A DNA stretch of 64,000 nucleotides from Saururus chinensis (GCA_035235625.1 CP141140.1:23828685-23892684), one strand, 5' to 3'. Numbered from the stretch's first letter, positions 21,112 through 34,020 are shown. Translations and numbers: made by a program. The notes: generated by a model from the letters alone, not told the origin.

Positions 21112-24100
21112 TGTAAGGACTCTCATTTCTAAACCTGTTTTCGTTTCTTTTTAATTATTGGTTATTGCGTGGTTAACTCATTTTCTTATTAATTCGGTGA
21201 TTTCAAAAATAAATGGTGATTCTTATAGTTTTAATCAAAATAAACTCACAATTATTGGTTTTAAGTGATTTTGGGTCAAATCTGAATTTTTGGGATTTTC
21301 TGATTTTTTACTAATTTTCCGAAAATTAGGGTTTGGCGGGACCCCGTGTGGGCCCCACCATCAAAATTTAGGTTTTTGGACCAAATTAACCCAGACATCA
21401 ACACAAGATTTTATAAAAAAATTCATAATTTTCCCAGGTTTAATTAGTGCTCAAATAGTCAAAATACCCATTTTAGCCCATTTTTCTATTTATACCCCAC
21501 TAATTACCTATGTACACCCAAACCCTACTATAAATAAAAAGACCTGAGCCATTTCCATTTTGGGAATAGGGTGGGAGAGGGAGGTTAGGCCTAATTCCCC
21601 AATTAGGCCTAGATTAGAAGGAGTTTAAGGTATGTTTCCTTTAATTAAGCCTAAAACCTAGATTTTCTCCTAATCCTTTCTAAATCCATCATTTCCCCTT
21701 TGTTTTGATTTATTTTCAAACATCTAAATCACTTATTTGCATCTTTACTTCAAACCGTACATCTAAAAATCCATTTTTTATACCTAACAAACCCTAGATC
21801 TAAGTTTTTCATTAAGGTTTTCTATGTTAAATCGATTTTAATGGAGTTTAATTTAAACTCTATGTCTTTTAAAGGTTTTCAAGAAAGGTGACCATCAAAT
21901 CCAAGCCTAATCAAGGGATAAGATAATGAACTTTCAAAATTTCAGTCTTCCTATGGTAAAAATCTCGATTTTGTGGTTTATTTGGAGTAGATTTACTTGA
22001 TTTAGTACTTTAATGGCAAGATTAGTAAATGGTAATCTTTTATCCTGATTTCTTAGAGTTTTATCTTATTATGATGTAGATTAGCTTTCTGGAAGGTATG
22101 GTAGAATTTTAATGGCATTTGGTTTGTTAGATGGAAGTTTTAAGATTCATCAATGGAGTTTCGGTTTGAAAATTTGAAATGAAGAAGAAGGTGATTTTGC
22201 CTTGTTGGCGTTCGAACGACCCTCCTGGGCATTCGAACGGCAACATTGTAATTTCAATATTTTCCCGTTTAGCCGATCGAACGACCCTCCTAGGCGTTCG
22301 ATTGGCTACACAGCAGATTGTAATATTACTTGTATGATGTTTATTTTGATGTTTTTACTCTGATATATCATTTTTTATATGCATGTGGAGTGTTTTGAGC
22401 CAGGGTAAGCTACTGGAAGGGCATACCATTAATGTTTAGAAGTTGTGGTATATACTTAGAGTTATGTGAAATGGCTTGTAGTTGGATATCATTGTTGGAA
22501 TTGCTATCTTGAAGTTATTAGTGGTTGGTTCTCTATGGTTAATCATAATTTTAGTAGAGCTACAACATACTAATGGACTGATATGTCACGATAGGATGGG
22601 GTTAAATGATGTGTGAATGTTAGTGTTATGTCTTGACTCAAGTGTGAAGTGAAATGATCTTATATATGTTTAGCTTGTGGTTAAGCTTTGACTTGAGTTA
22701 TGATTTTAATGGTTCTTCTCCTATGATTTCTGCTGGAATTCATGATTAGATGTTAATGCACATGTGTAGTGTGATAGTGAGTTAATTACAAGCATGTTGA
22801 TATACATTGAGGGAAGTGCTTCTACTATATACGCACACACACATGGGGGGTTTAATGATGATGATGAGGCTTGATATTATGATCATGAATGATGCATGAG
22901 GGGTTGATGAGAGCACTTATCATGAATTAGGATACAGGTATGCTTTGCCCACGTATGTACCATGTTGCATGCATAATGAAAATGGATTTCCAATTGAAGC
23001 TTTAACGAGATTAACCAAATTTGATCGATTGGATGCAATGTGGTAAAATTGCGCGTCGGATTAATCGGTCGTGGCTTAATCGAAACTTGATTGGTCTGAA
23101 AGGACATATTTTGATTTGAGTTCCTTTGTGGAACATGTGCACTCCCTGGGTTGAGTCTAGTTAAATGGAATTATGTGGGGACGAGTTATGTACTTGTCTT
23201 GCGAATTAAGATTATTATGATTGTTTTCTGGACCCTGAGAATCCAGTGTGGTATGCTTTATGCACCTGCTACCATGTGTTCTAGGTTTTCCTGTGTGGAA
23301 ACTCGGGCTCTTCCCCATCATAGGAGATGTCCCTGGGCAAACACCCCTGTTCTAGATTCTCTGTGTGAGAATGAAACATCCTTGGCCAGGATCGTCCAGG
23401 GCGAGCAGCATTAGGGGCCGACAACCCCGATCTTCTTATATTCTTGTGTAGAATTTGGACCATGACACGCCTTCGTGGCCTTGTTTGTGTTCCCGTCTGT
23501 GTGACACTAATTGTGTTTACTCCTTGATGGAGGCATTCTTTATATGATGATTGATGCATGATCTGAAATGTATGTTAGAGATACATCTCATGCAGGTTTA
23601 TATGATGTTGAATTGCACTATGCGATTTAGACACTATGATGCAGGTTTTAGTGATGTGTATGTATGAACAAAAAATTGATACATCTTGTCAAATATTGAT
23701 CTGAATTGTTATATTACTATACCGTCGTGTTTCTAATGATAATAGTTATATAAAAAACTATTGCTGAGTTTGTTAAACTCACCCTTTTTTTCTTGTGCTT
23801 TTGCTTTGGGGCTGCGTGGCATGACATGCAAATGGACAGGATCCTCTCTACGAGGAAAGGTCGGAGATGACTTGGATGTAGACGTGGAGACCTCTTATGT
23901 GGCTTGTTTCCTTGTTTATGCTATTATGTTAGAACCTTTGTGTGTGATTCTCATTTTGGATTATGCTACATTATACTTTTGGATTATTTGAGACATATTT
24001 TGGAGCCTAGAGTAGGCTATGGATTAATGTAGTATGTGGGTTTGAGATTTCAGTTTATCTTAGAGTTAAAGTAACTCTTTTAAATTCTACTTATTTAATC

Positions 24101-24261
24101 TTGCTCAAAGTGGTGCATTTACTCCGTAAAGTTTTAGATTGCCCATGCTTAGGGCATAAGTCTTCCGCTAAATTATTTTTTTAAACTCCTTGTCGCGCTT
24201 GTGCGCTTAACCGGCCCCTGGACCGGGTTCGGCTCGGGTCGGGCAATGCCGGGGCGTGACA
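21112..24261. mobile_element. Solo LTR of a long-LTR gypsy-type retrotransposon, 3150 bp
   Basis: It begins TGTAAGGACTCTC and ends GGGGCGTGACA. It is flanked by a perfect 5-bp target-site duplication GTATG (21107-21111 and 24262-24266). No internal domain remains, so it is a solo LTR from LTR-LTR recombination. It contains a pair of near-repeats (CGAACGACCCTCCTGGGC and CGAACGACCCTCCTAGGC, 22210-22305). The start and GC-rich end resemble Tekay/Del-type LTRs. It is not a close copy of the LTR at 11438. Confidence 0.88.
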
Positions 24262-24677
24262 GTATGCCTCACAACTGAATGTATGAGCACCCGCAACTCG
24301 CACACAGACCCTTCCTCCACTGCTAAAATCCTCTCATTCTAGTCTCCACCACCTCCACCATATAAGAATGGGGTTTCCCCACCTCCAAGTGCTTATTTAT
24401 ACTCTGGACTCATTGGAAGCGGCTCTAAGGATAAGCTTCATCGCATGCTAAGCGGTTGTATGTCGGGGCGTGACAGTATGCCTCACAACCGAATGTATGA
24501 TCACCCGCAACTCGCACACAGACCCTTCCTCCACTACTAAAATCCTCTCATTTTAGTCTCCACCACCTCCACCATATAAGAATAGGGTTTCCCCTCCTCC
24601 AAGTACTTATTTATACTCTAGACGCATTGGAAGCGACTCTAAGGATAAATCGCATGCTAAGCGGTTGTATGCATGTT
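24250..24677. repeat. 214-bp tandem duplication including the LTR end
   Basis: The segment from CGGGGCGTGACAGTATGCCTC through GCATGCTAAGCGGTTGTATG occurs twice with an offset of 214 bp and about 95 per cent identity by eye. The first copy begins with the last 12 bases of the solo LTR, so the duplication came after the LTR inserted. Confidence 0.9.
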
Positions 24678-25412
24678 GATATTAGAAATTCCTATCATCA
24701 ATATGTCGATTCTCTCGGTGAGTCAAGGGTTTTGAATGGTGCAAGTGATAAGTATAGCCCGGAAGCTTCCCGAGCTGCCAACACTACTCCCCTACAACAT
24801 CGACGTGTCAGATATTGCATCAAAGAGTCCCTTTAGCTCAAAATCTCTAATTTTCCTTACCTTAATTCATGAAAATTGCTCCAAAATTTTCAGGGTGTCA
24901 CATTGGCCATGGAGCCCAGTCACTTGAGACACCTCTTTTTCTTACATATGTATCTCTTTTAAGTCAAACACAAACCTAATTAAACAAAAAAAAAATTACG
25001 TAATAACTATCGACCTCTCTTCATCATATTCTTTGGAGAATTTACCCACTAAACTCATTTTGGCAAGATTGTTCTTTTCTAAGCACAAGTAGTTAATTGG
25101 AAGCCCAATAAACCTTTTCTACAAAAAACCAAATTCTAAAAATACTTCATATTTGCCATCAATATTAATAGAATAACAATATTGCCCCTAATGATGACCT
25201 TAGAGGAGCAAACTAGCATGCGACAAAAATGAGCTGTTTATAGTCTAGCCATCCGCAACCCGGCCTAGCATTTGTTTTTATTTTTGAAGTGAAAAAAATA
25301 GGCAGTTTTGTCACTTAATTTATTATGTCATGGTTTGTAAAGATATACAAGGTGTTTAATTTTTTTTTTCTTTTTTGGACTTATTGGTCAATCTCCCTAT
25401 TTCAGGATGGAG
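24678..25412. other. Sequence upstream of pseudogene A
   Basis: No gene is seen. It includes AT-rich DNA and runs into the truncated first exon of receptor kinase A. The promoter and the first two thirds of exon 1 expected here by comparison with gene B are absent. Confidence 0.5.
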
Positions 25413-25534
25413 AGGTGTCAAATTCAGCAGCTTGCATGGCAGGATGGTTCTCAAAGTTGGGAGCTTGTATGGTGGTCGCCGAGTAACGATTGCAATCAGT
25501 ATAATTTTTGTGGAATATTTGGTATCTATACAGC

Positions 25535-26311
25535 TGATGAAGTCGAATATCCAACTCACAGGACAAGTTAACAAAATGAACTCGATTTAATCCCAAATTT
25601 CAACATTTGACTGTAAACTTCAGAATTCGATTACTAATTCAAACAAGCAAGCAGTTATAAGCGAAATTCCGTAACAAATTGGCACAACCAGTAGAATTTC
25701 TTTCGTCCAACAAATCTACATAATTACAGTATTACAATTACAATCCAAACAGAAATCACTAAATTTCAAACAGTTTAGAAATCAAAAGAGCTTTACTTAG
25801 CTCTAATAAACTAAGAAAACTACAAAGCTTGGGAGCGAGATCGCTTCAACCATGAGCTTGAATTATCACAAACAGTTGCATAACAGATCTCTCCCAGATC
25901 CGTCTCTTTCGGAAGCAATGGAGCTCAACCTCACAAGCTATGCGCTGAAATTTGAATTTCAAAAGTCCCTCTCTAGTCTGTTTCGGCTCATATTTATAAT
26001 CAAAGCGTCCCAATGATTAACATAACTAAGTTTCTTAATCACTTCCATATAACTCCTATTTAAACATTGTTCCACCGGAATGCTCATGGAGAAGACGACT
26101 AACTGATTTAACGACTTATTTAGTTAAAATCAAAAGACCAAAATGTCCATATCCCCACCACTCATTTCAATGGTATTCTAATTCTCGCATTAGTGATGGA
26201 CGAAATTGTCCTTTCATTATAAAATTCAATCACTCTGTTCAACAAAATGTACTCTCTGATACCTTTCTGTCTTTTTGTTTTTTTAAAACGGAACTTCTTC
26301 CTCATTTATAT
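25535..26311 (-). repeat. 3' LTR of the gag-only element
   Basis: It starts TGATGAAGTCGAATATCC on the + strand and matches 27339-28098 along its length. Its inner end is mutated (CATTTATAT instead of CATTCATCA). It is 777 bp. Confidence 0.9.
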
Positions 26312-26312
26312 G

Positions 26313-26330
26313 GTCCTTCCCTCTTTTCAA
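26313..26330 (-). other. Polypurine tract of the gag-only element
   Basis: The minus strand reads purine-rich AAAAGAGGGAAGGACC directly before the 3' LTR, the position needed for plus-strand priming. Confidence 0.7.
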
Positions 26331-27295
26331 GATTCGACCTCGAATCATCATTCTGATTATTTCTATTTTTTTGAGACTGAAAAGTACTTAATGGCACTCT
26401 ATTGTTAAAACTAGTTTTGTTTACAATATGATTATTCAAAAAAATTTCAGCTCTTACTAACAATTGAAAAACATCATTTAAGGTATAAACTGGTGTAAAG
26501 TAACCCTATCTTTAATAGAATACTTCTTTGCACCTGTTGACCTTCAGTTTCATGCAAATTATTTCTAGTAGCCAATCTTTGAAATTCCTCTATATATTCA
26601 GAAATAGTTTTGTTACCTTGTCTACAATTCTGATAACTGTGAAACAAGAGTTGTTCATAATCTAGTGGAAGAAATCGAGCTCTCAACATTTGTTTCATTC
26701 TATTCCAACTTTTAATAGACTGTTTACCTGGTCTGTTCCTCTCCATCTGTAACTGTTCCCACGAGGCTGCTGCTCCACTCTTAAGTTTGTAAGAGACCAA
26801 TTTAACCTTTTTATTTTTAGTCACTTCTAGACAATCAAAATACTTTTCTACTTCATTTAACCAATCCAAGAAGTCTTCCACATGAATCTGACCATGAAAT
26901 TCTGACATGTCTAATTTAGGTTTAAATCTGTCATCCCTTTCACCATTATATGCATTATGCATTTCCAGTTCTTCTTCACTAGTTGCTTCATTTTCATCAA
27001 ATATATTATGCAATGGTATTGCCATTTGTGGATTCATTTGAACTGGTTGTGGCACATTTGCATAAACCTGTCCTCTTCTACCTGCTCTTCGTTTGTTCCC
27101 ATTTGGATATTGATGAAATAATGGAGGTGCATTTGCCATACCAGGAAATGGTGCCGCAACTTCTATTCCATTTTGCTGTGTCATCACCTGCATGAGTTGA
27201 ACATGATTCTACTGCTGAACCTGTAGTGCTTGTTGCTGCAATTGAGCAAACATTTGCTGCATACTAAGACCTTCTTCTTTTGTATTTTCAGCCAT
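26331..27295 (-). pseudogene. Gag-like (retrotransposon gag) gene, damaged
   Basis: The longest open stretch (26474-27193, 239 codons) contains the retrotransposon gag core: FHGQIHVEDFLDWLNEVE, then SWEQLQ, then a C-terminal NKTISEYIEEFQRLA block. These match the capsid-like domain of Ty3/gypsy gag. The frame extends upstream to a better start at 27293-27295 (MAENTKEEG) through a Gln-rich tract interrupted by TAG at 27209-27211. Downstream of 26480 the reading continues in another frame up to the polypurine tract, so there is at least one frameshift. No zinc knuckle is seen. The gag would have to be supplied intact by other copies. Confidence 0.85.
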
Positions 27296-27324
27296 GATTT
27301 TCTTATATTTCCAGATGTAACACC

Positions 27325-27336
27325 GCTTTGATACCA
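27325..27336 (-). other. Primer-binding site of the gag-only element
   Basis: The minus strand reads TGGTATCAAAGC two bases inside the 5' LTR. It is nearly identical to the plant initiator-Met tRNA primer site and sets the element's orientation as minus. Confidence 0.85.
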
Positions 27337-27338
27337 AA

Positions 27339-28098
27339 TGATGAAATTGAATATCCAACTCACAGGACAAGTTAACAAAATGAACTCGATTTAATTCCAA
27401 ATTTCAACAATTGACTGTAAACTTCAAAATTCGATTATAGATTCAAACAAACAAGCAGTTATAAGTGAAATTCCGTAACAAATTGGCACAACCAGTAGAA
27501 TTTCTTTCGTCCAACAAATCCACATAATTACAGTATTCTAATTACAATCCAAACAGAAATCATTAAATTTCAAACAGTTCAGATATTAGAAGAGCTTAAC
27601 TTAGCTCTAATAAAATAAGAAAACTTCAAAGATTGGGAGCGAGATCGCTTCAACCACAAGCTTGAATTATCACAAGCAGTTGCAGAATAGATCTCTCCCA
27701 GATCTGTCTCTTTCAGAAGCAATGGAGCTCTACCTCACAAGCTATGCGCTGAAATTTAAATTTCAAAAGTCCCTCTTCCAGTCTGTTTCAGCTCATATTT
27801 ATAATCAGAGCGTCCCAATGATTAACATAACTAATTTTCTTAATCACTTCCATATAACTCCTGTTTAAACAGGAATGCTCATGGAGAAGACGACTAACTG
27901 ATTTAACGACTTATTTAGTTAAAATCAAAACACCAAAATGTCCATGTCCCCACCACTCATTTCAACGGTATTCTAAACCTCGCATTAGTGATGGAGGAAC
28001 CTTTCGTTATAAAATTCAATCATTCTGTTCGACAAAATGTCTCAAATACCTTTCTGCCTTTTATTTTTTTTTAAACTGAACTTCTTCCTCATTCATCA
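27339..28098 (-). repeat. 5' LTR of the gag-only element
   Basis: 760 bp; on the + strand it begins TGATGAAATTGAATATCC and ends CATTCATCA, followed by the ACAGC target site. It lacks three short segments present in the other LTR. Confidence 0.9.
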
Positions 28099-30431
28099 AC
28101 AGCAACGCGGTCAGAATCGAATTGTGAGTGCTTGAAAGGGTATATGCCCAAGAATCAGGAGGAATGGGATAAAGGGAACTTGTCTGCTGGCTGTGTGAGG
28201 AAAAGGGTGCTCGATTGTGAAAAGGGAGGAGATGGGTTTTTCAAGATGGAGCATATGATATTGCCTGATCACGCAATAACAGTAGGGAAATCTAGTACGG
28301 GAGAATGTGAAGATCATAGCCAAAGCAAGTGCTCATGTGCAGCTTATGCGTTTGCTAATGTGACCGGCACTAACGCAACGTGCTTGGTTTGGGTTGGAGA
28401 TCTGATTGATATGCAAAGGAACATTACTCCTGGTCGTGCTCTTTATTTACGTGTAGACAGCTCTGAATTGGGTACATTTTGATCCTCATTCTTCTAAATT
28501 TAATTTAAATTAGTAGATCTGCATATGATGGAATATTATGTTCTTAATTTCTAAAAGGTTATTCTTATGATATATGCTGAATTCCTGAAAGAATTACTTC
28601 TCAAATGCCTATCATTTTCTGAGAGAGTGCAGAAGGAACATGAGAAGATTAATTTTGATCTTTTTTGCAGGGAACGGGTCTTCACAAAGGAGAAATTTGC
28701 TCCTAATTGTACTCATCACAGTTAGCCTTGGTGTGTGTCTTGTAAGCAGTTTTGTTTATTGCTTCTGGTACAAGCCAGGTAATACTTTTACAGAAACAGA
28801 GCAATGTGTCTATTGAAGTGCCATGGCATTATCAAATGGTATTTTCCTTCCATTTGTGTCTTTTGTCACTAAGTATCTTCTCTTTGATTTCTGCCAACCA
28901 GGAACAAAATAAAGCAACACTACTAGCCAACACTAGGGGCGACCCAGTTAATAATAGTGCTCCAAATTCCAAAGATGCAATTGCAGCTGAGGTGCCATTA
29001 TTTCATTTCCACAGCATAGTAACGGCGACCGACAACTTTATTGAAGCCAATAAGCTTGGAGAAGGAGGATTTTGACCTGTATACAGGGTAACACCTGCTT
29101 TTCTTTTAAGAAAATGGTACTCTGCTCTAGTCCTTTGTCAGCATGAATTGCAGCGTCTGGAACGAAAACTAATGAAGTATTGGAGATGAGCGTGGTAGGG
29201 CCGGTCAGGGGATACTGTCAAAATAATGGCCCTACTTGGGTTGTGGGCGTTGACAGCTATAGCATGCCAACCGCTGGAAAACATGCAGGCAAAGCACTAG
29301 AGTGGAGACTGGAGAAAAACTCCCACACATTAATGGAAACTTGTTGAATATCAACTTATAGAAAAATTACTGGGTGAAGAGCTTGCTGTGAAGCGACTAT
29401 CCAAAAGCTCTGGACAAGGCCTAATTGAGTTGAGAACTGAAGTGGAGCTCATTGGGAAACTCCAACACAAAAATCTTGTGAGGCTTCTGGGTTGGTGCGT
29501 CCATGGAGAAGAGAATGCTTGTCTATGAATATCTGCCCAACAAAAGCTTGGATAAATTACTATTCGTTGTTCTGCTTAAACTTTGGAAGCTAAATAGTCT
29601 AGTATCACCTTCTTCAAACATTGTCTTGCATATTATTGCCAAATTAAAGAGGTTCAACTAATTCAAGTAATTATCAGGTACAACTGAAAGCCCTGTTTTC
29701 TTCCTAAATTCAATACTAGTTCTACTCATTATCAGATCCAGCCCAGAAGGCACTGCTAGACTGGAAGATCCGTTTCAGCATTATTGAAGGAATTGCTCAA
29801 GGCCTTCTCTCTCTACATAGATACTCAAGAATCAAAATAATCCACCGAGACCTGAAAGCGAGCAACATTTTGTTGGATGGTGACATGAACCCCAAAATTT
29901 CAGACTTTGGCATGGCCAGGAATTTCGGAGGCAACTAAAAAAACAGCGGCAAATACAAACAAAGCTGTTGGAACATTGTAAGTATATAATTACTAGCCCG
30001 CAACCAACGAGTTGAGTAAACATATAAAATCGCAAAGGCAAAAATATCTCACTTGTCATTGTACTAAATGTTTCTGGGGTCTTGATAAATGCAGTGGATA
30101 CATGGCACCTGAATATGCATTAGATGGGAACTTCTCAGAGAAATCAGATGTTTTCAGTTTCGGTGTGCTTCTTATCGAAATTGTCAGTGGAAGGAAGAGC
30201 ACGGGGTTTTACCCTTCCAAACATTCAATCTACCTTTTGGGGAATGTATGCAATAGATGTTTTCATGATATTCAGCTGTTACATTTTCATTTTAGGAACA
30301 CCCATATGATCCGGTGTGCAAGGACTCATTCGATGCCCAGCAAGTGCTAATGTGCATCAACGTGGGACTACTGTGTGTGCAAGAGGATGCTAATGACAGA
30401 CCAACCATGAATTTTGTCATCTCCATATTAG

Positions 30432-30546
30432 GAAATTTTTTTAGAAATAGACCTCACAATTGGCCGAAATACAAATTTATGCTAGGTAAATCGATTTTGC
30501 ACAATTAGACTTACGCACGTTCAACTTTCCTACACACGTGCTTGAA
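30432..30546. repeat. Left terminal inverted repeat of the MULE
   Basis: It pairs with 37056-37170 over about 115 bp with roughly a dozen mismatches or gaps, including the shared blocks AGAAATAGACCTCA, CGGCCGAAATACAAATTTA and GCTTGAA. Confidence 0.9.
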
Positions 30547-30589
30547 TTGCCGATAATACCCTTAGGCAATATAAAAAGAGATGAAGTCC

Positions 30590-30760
30590 AAAGCCCTCGT
30601 GGGAGACGAAAAGACACGACGGCAGCTCCCTCTCCGGGAGCCGCCATACTCCTCTCCTCCTCCCCCGTCTCCTCCATCATCTTCTCCTAGATATGGGAGC
30701 CGTCGTCCTCCTTTCCTCCTCCCCCGTCTCCTCCATCATCTTCTTCTAGATATCTTCCGC
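30590..30760. repeat. CT-rich 60-65 bp tandem duplication in the MULE
   Basis: CTCCTCCCCCGTCTCCTCCATCATCTTCT occurs twice about 64 bp apart, each followed by CTAGATAT. The overlapping ORFs are composition artefacts. Confidence 0.75.
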
Positions 30761-31384
30761 CCTCATCTCCTCATCGTTTCCACATCCTCTCCATCCAGTC
30801 GAAGAAGGTCCCTCGTCCGCTTAGGGCGTGCACTGGCACGATCAAACCCAGTTCGTCTATCGTGGCAGGGTGACCAAAAAATGGCTGCAAAGTGAAGACG
30901 CATGACGGGTTTGAGGTGTGTATTTTTTGAAATATTACGTTGTTAGAGTCCACATATAAGTTACAAAGATATTTCTTGATATTGAGTATATGTAATATGT
31001 AGTTTGTGATTGTTCAATGTTTAGTTAAAAGCAGGGGGTTTTGCGTTTGGTTTGATTTTCACTAACATAGGGGTGCAGATTTGGGGTCTGGTGACTTGGT
31101 TGTGTAATGTTAGCTCGATGACATCTGATGATTTAAGGTTATATAGTTTGTGCTGAAAAATATATGAGAGAAAAGGGATTCAATATCTATTTTCTCTGTG
31201 TTTGGTTTTTTGCTACATTTTCCCATCAAATAGGTGGTCAGATTATATCAATTGGGTTTGTAATGTATGGTTGTATTTTGATAGTTTATGATGAATTATG
31301 TTCTTTCAGGGTTATATAATAAACAAATTCAAAGTAAAAGTAATGGATTATGTATTTTGCTTGTATGTTTAGTTTAACTAATGA

Positions 31385-32560
31385 TTTGATATGATATCTA
31401 GCGAGGAGTCAATTGGACCAAGTTTACATGGGTAGAACATAGTTAACTGATACATCCTAACTATTGACTGGTAGATGGTAGGAGTGTATTATTTGGTGAA
31501 GTACACTGCGTGGTCATTAGAGTTGAGAAAGATAGGTTGAAAAGGCAGGTTTTCATGATGTGATCAGATATCTAGCAAGGAGGGGACCATATGACCTATT
31601 TTTTATGGGTAAACAAAGTTAACTAATACAGCCTAGCTGTTGACTGGTATATGGTAGGATGCTTAACTTTGGCCTAACATATTTTTAGGTAATTAGATTC
31701 GAGGAAGATAGGTGTTTAGGCTTAAATGGTGTGATCTAATATCTAGCGAGGAGGAGACCACATGACCTATAATATATGGTTAAAACAAAGTTAACTGATA
31801 CAGCCGAACTGTTGACTGGTAGATGGTAGGAAGATTTTTATTTATTGAAGTACATTGTGTGGTCATTAGATTTGCGCAATATGGGTTTACAAGGTAGGTT
31901 TGAATGATGTGATATGATATCTAGCGAGGAGTATACCATATGACCTAGTAGATGGAAGAAAATAAAGTTAACTGATACATCCTAACTATTGACTGGTAGA
32001 TGGTAGGAAGCTTATATTTTTTGAAGTACATTGGGTGGTCATTAAATTTGTGCAAGTTATGTTTACATATAGGTGGATAAATAAGAGTGTAAGTAAGTAA
32101 TAATTTCAACTTTATCTTGTGTGTTTGGTGCTTAGTTTGTATGCTTGTAATATATTTTAATAGATGGAAAGTAAGTAAATGAATATATATGTTTTGTTGG
32201 TAGGGTAAGTAAGAAGAATATATGTAATTAGTTTTACTCATAGGTATGATGTGATTTGATATCTAGCGAGGAGGAGACCATATAACCTAGTTTATATAGT
32301 TAAAACAAAGTTAACTGATACATCCTAACTGTTGACTAGTAGATGGTAGGAGGCTTAAATTTTTCGAAGTACATTGGGTGGTCATTAGATTTGCGCAAGT
32401 TAGGTTTACAAGGTAGGTTTCAATGATGTGATCTGATATTTAGCGAGGACGATACCATATGGCCTAGTTTATATGGTTAGAAGAAAGTTAATTGATTTCG
32501 ACTAAATGTTGACTGGTAGATGGTAGAAGGCTTATATTTTTCGAATTACGTTTTGGCTCA
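31385..32560. repeat. Left subterminal tandem array of the MULE, about 172-bp unit
   Basis: Six copies carry GATATCTAGCGAGGAGGAGACC, GTTAACTGATACA and TGACTGGTAGATGGTAGGA (starts near 31390, 31562, 31735, 31912, 32256 and 32432). An extra segment of about 175 bp (32072-32240) interrupts the array. The GTTAACTG...TTGACTGGTAGAT words recur in inverted orientation in the right-hand array. Confidence 0.88.
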
Positions 32561-32749
32561 TTAATTTTATTATTGATTTCAAGGATGTCATACTACGTGC
32601 AACTTTTTGGTAACATTTAGTGACTTATTTACTTCAACGCATTTCACTTATATCTCCACCTCACCGAGGCATACGAGGGGCAGCGGAGGAGAGGCCAGAG
32701 CAGAGAACAAGTCGGTGGAGGCCAACGTCGAGGTGCCGAACAGCTTTGC

Positions 32750-33062
32750 AGTGTATAGAGTGATTATGCTAGATCAAAAGATGGAATGGATTTGGAGAGC
32801 AATAATTCTGCACATAACAAAGTTTCTTCATTAGGCATTGGTGGTGGCATGTTGAAGTATAAAACCATCATTAATATTAATAATATATAATTTGTTCCCA
32901 CCTTAGGTCCACTATCTTCATCGTGTGAGTCAATATTAATAATAGTTTTGCACTTCCTCTTTCCACCACCACCTCCTAATGATTAAACTTTGTAATGTGC
33001 ATGACTGATTGCTCTCCAAATCAATTACATTCTCTGATCCAGAATAATCACTGTATATAATC
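32750..33062. repeat. Imperfect inverted repeat (hairpin) inside the MULE
   Basis: Arms of about 99 bp (32750-32848 and 32963-33062) pair with roughly 80 per cent identity by eye, separated by about 114 bp. Shared words include GATTTGGAGAGCAAT, ACAAAGTTT and GGTGGTGG. It could fold as RNA if transcribed. Confidence 0.8.
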
Positions 33063-33064
33063 AA

Positions 33065-34020
33065 CAAAAGAAAATGTCAAATCATATTGTCAAATGCCGC
33101 ACATGATAGAGTTAATGATATTTTGTATCTTCATCACGTATGGGCACAGTGGATAATTTATATGGGATTTGTTGTAATGGTTAGAAAATGTTATCGTATA
33201 CAGTTTAGTTGATAATGTACATGAGATTGTTTGTCATGGGTAGAACTACCTTTGTATACAGTTTTCTTGATAATGTACATGGGATTGGTGGAAATAGAAG
33301 CTATAGTTTTTGATGCATTCATATACAGTTTTCTGGTTGTTATAATCTTGAATATATATATATATATATTTATATATCATTTAGAAAATAAAAAAATTGC
33401 AATCAATAGCTATGGCTTCCCATTGACGTCGTTGAAAACACATATAGAGTTAAATAAAGTCAATATCGATGGTTATAATTCGCCATGGAAAATAAATATT
33501 TCGACGGAGTGAAGCCTTCGAGGTAAAGGCTTAATTGACGGTCAATATACCGTTGGTGAAAGTGACCTAAATAACGAGGGAGGAGTATCCGTCACCGATA
33601 ACTCTTTCCATGGAAAAATCTAATGATATAAATGCTGAATAGACCTTCAAAATGTCATAATGTAAATAGCGACTGCCCAGCTTAGGTGTCACCAATACCT
33701 ATTAAGTATTTCTTTCCGGTAGACAAATCTAGTAACTGGAAATACTTATTTCTTTTATAAAGCAATACTTTAAGTACAAGTTTTTAATAACAATCTTGTT
33801 ATTTTTGCCCAAGCAAAGTGCTTTAAGGTTTATAAGCTGTAAAGAATAAGCCAGTCAAGGCATGCCTGAATTGAGTTCCTTCCCAAAGGGATTTCATGGG
33901 CCAATCAACTGTTATATGAACGCATTGATTTTTATCAATGACAAATCTTTATCAACATACTTCATTCCTGCACATGCTAATTTCATCCAAATCTAACCAA
34001 TGAGGAACAATATCTCAATC
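33065..34020. other. MULE interior without a recognised gene
   Basis: AT-rich, with a short (TA)n tract at 33352-33375. Nothing coding is recognised before the DUF1985-like remnant. Confidence 0.5.

Larger units (their letters stand above)
25535..28098 (-). mobile_element. Gag-only LTR retrotransposon (TR-GAG-like), 2564 bp
   Basis: Two LTRs (25535-26311 and 27339-28098, both TG...CA or nearly) enclose about 1 kb that codes only for a gag-like protein on the minus strand. A 5-bp target-site duplication ACAGC flanks it (25530-25534 and 28099-28103), within exon 1 of receptor kinase A. A tRNA-Met primer-binding site (TGGTATCAAAGC, minus strand) lies 2 nt inside the 27339 LTR. A polypurine tract (AAAAGAGGGAAGGACC on the minus strand) abuts the other LTR. 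No protease, reverse transcriptase, RNase H or integrase is present, which is the layout described for TR-GAG elements. The LTRs differ by small indels and substitutions, so the insertion is not very recent. Confidence 0.93.

Noticed and set aside
32607-32834. 75-codon ORF in the Mutator-like element
   Set aside because: Its second half is one arm of an inverted repeat and it has no recognisable domain.
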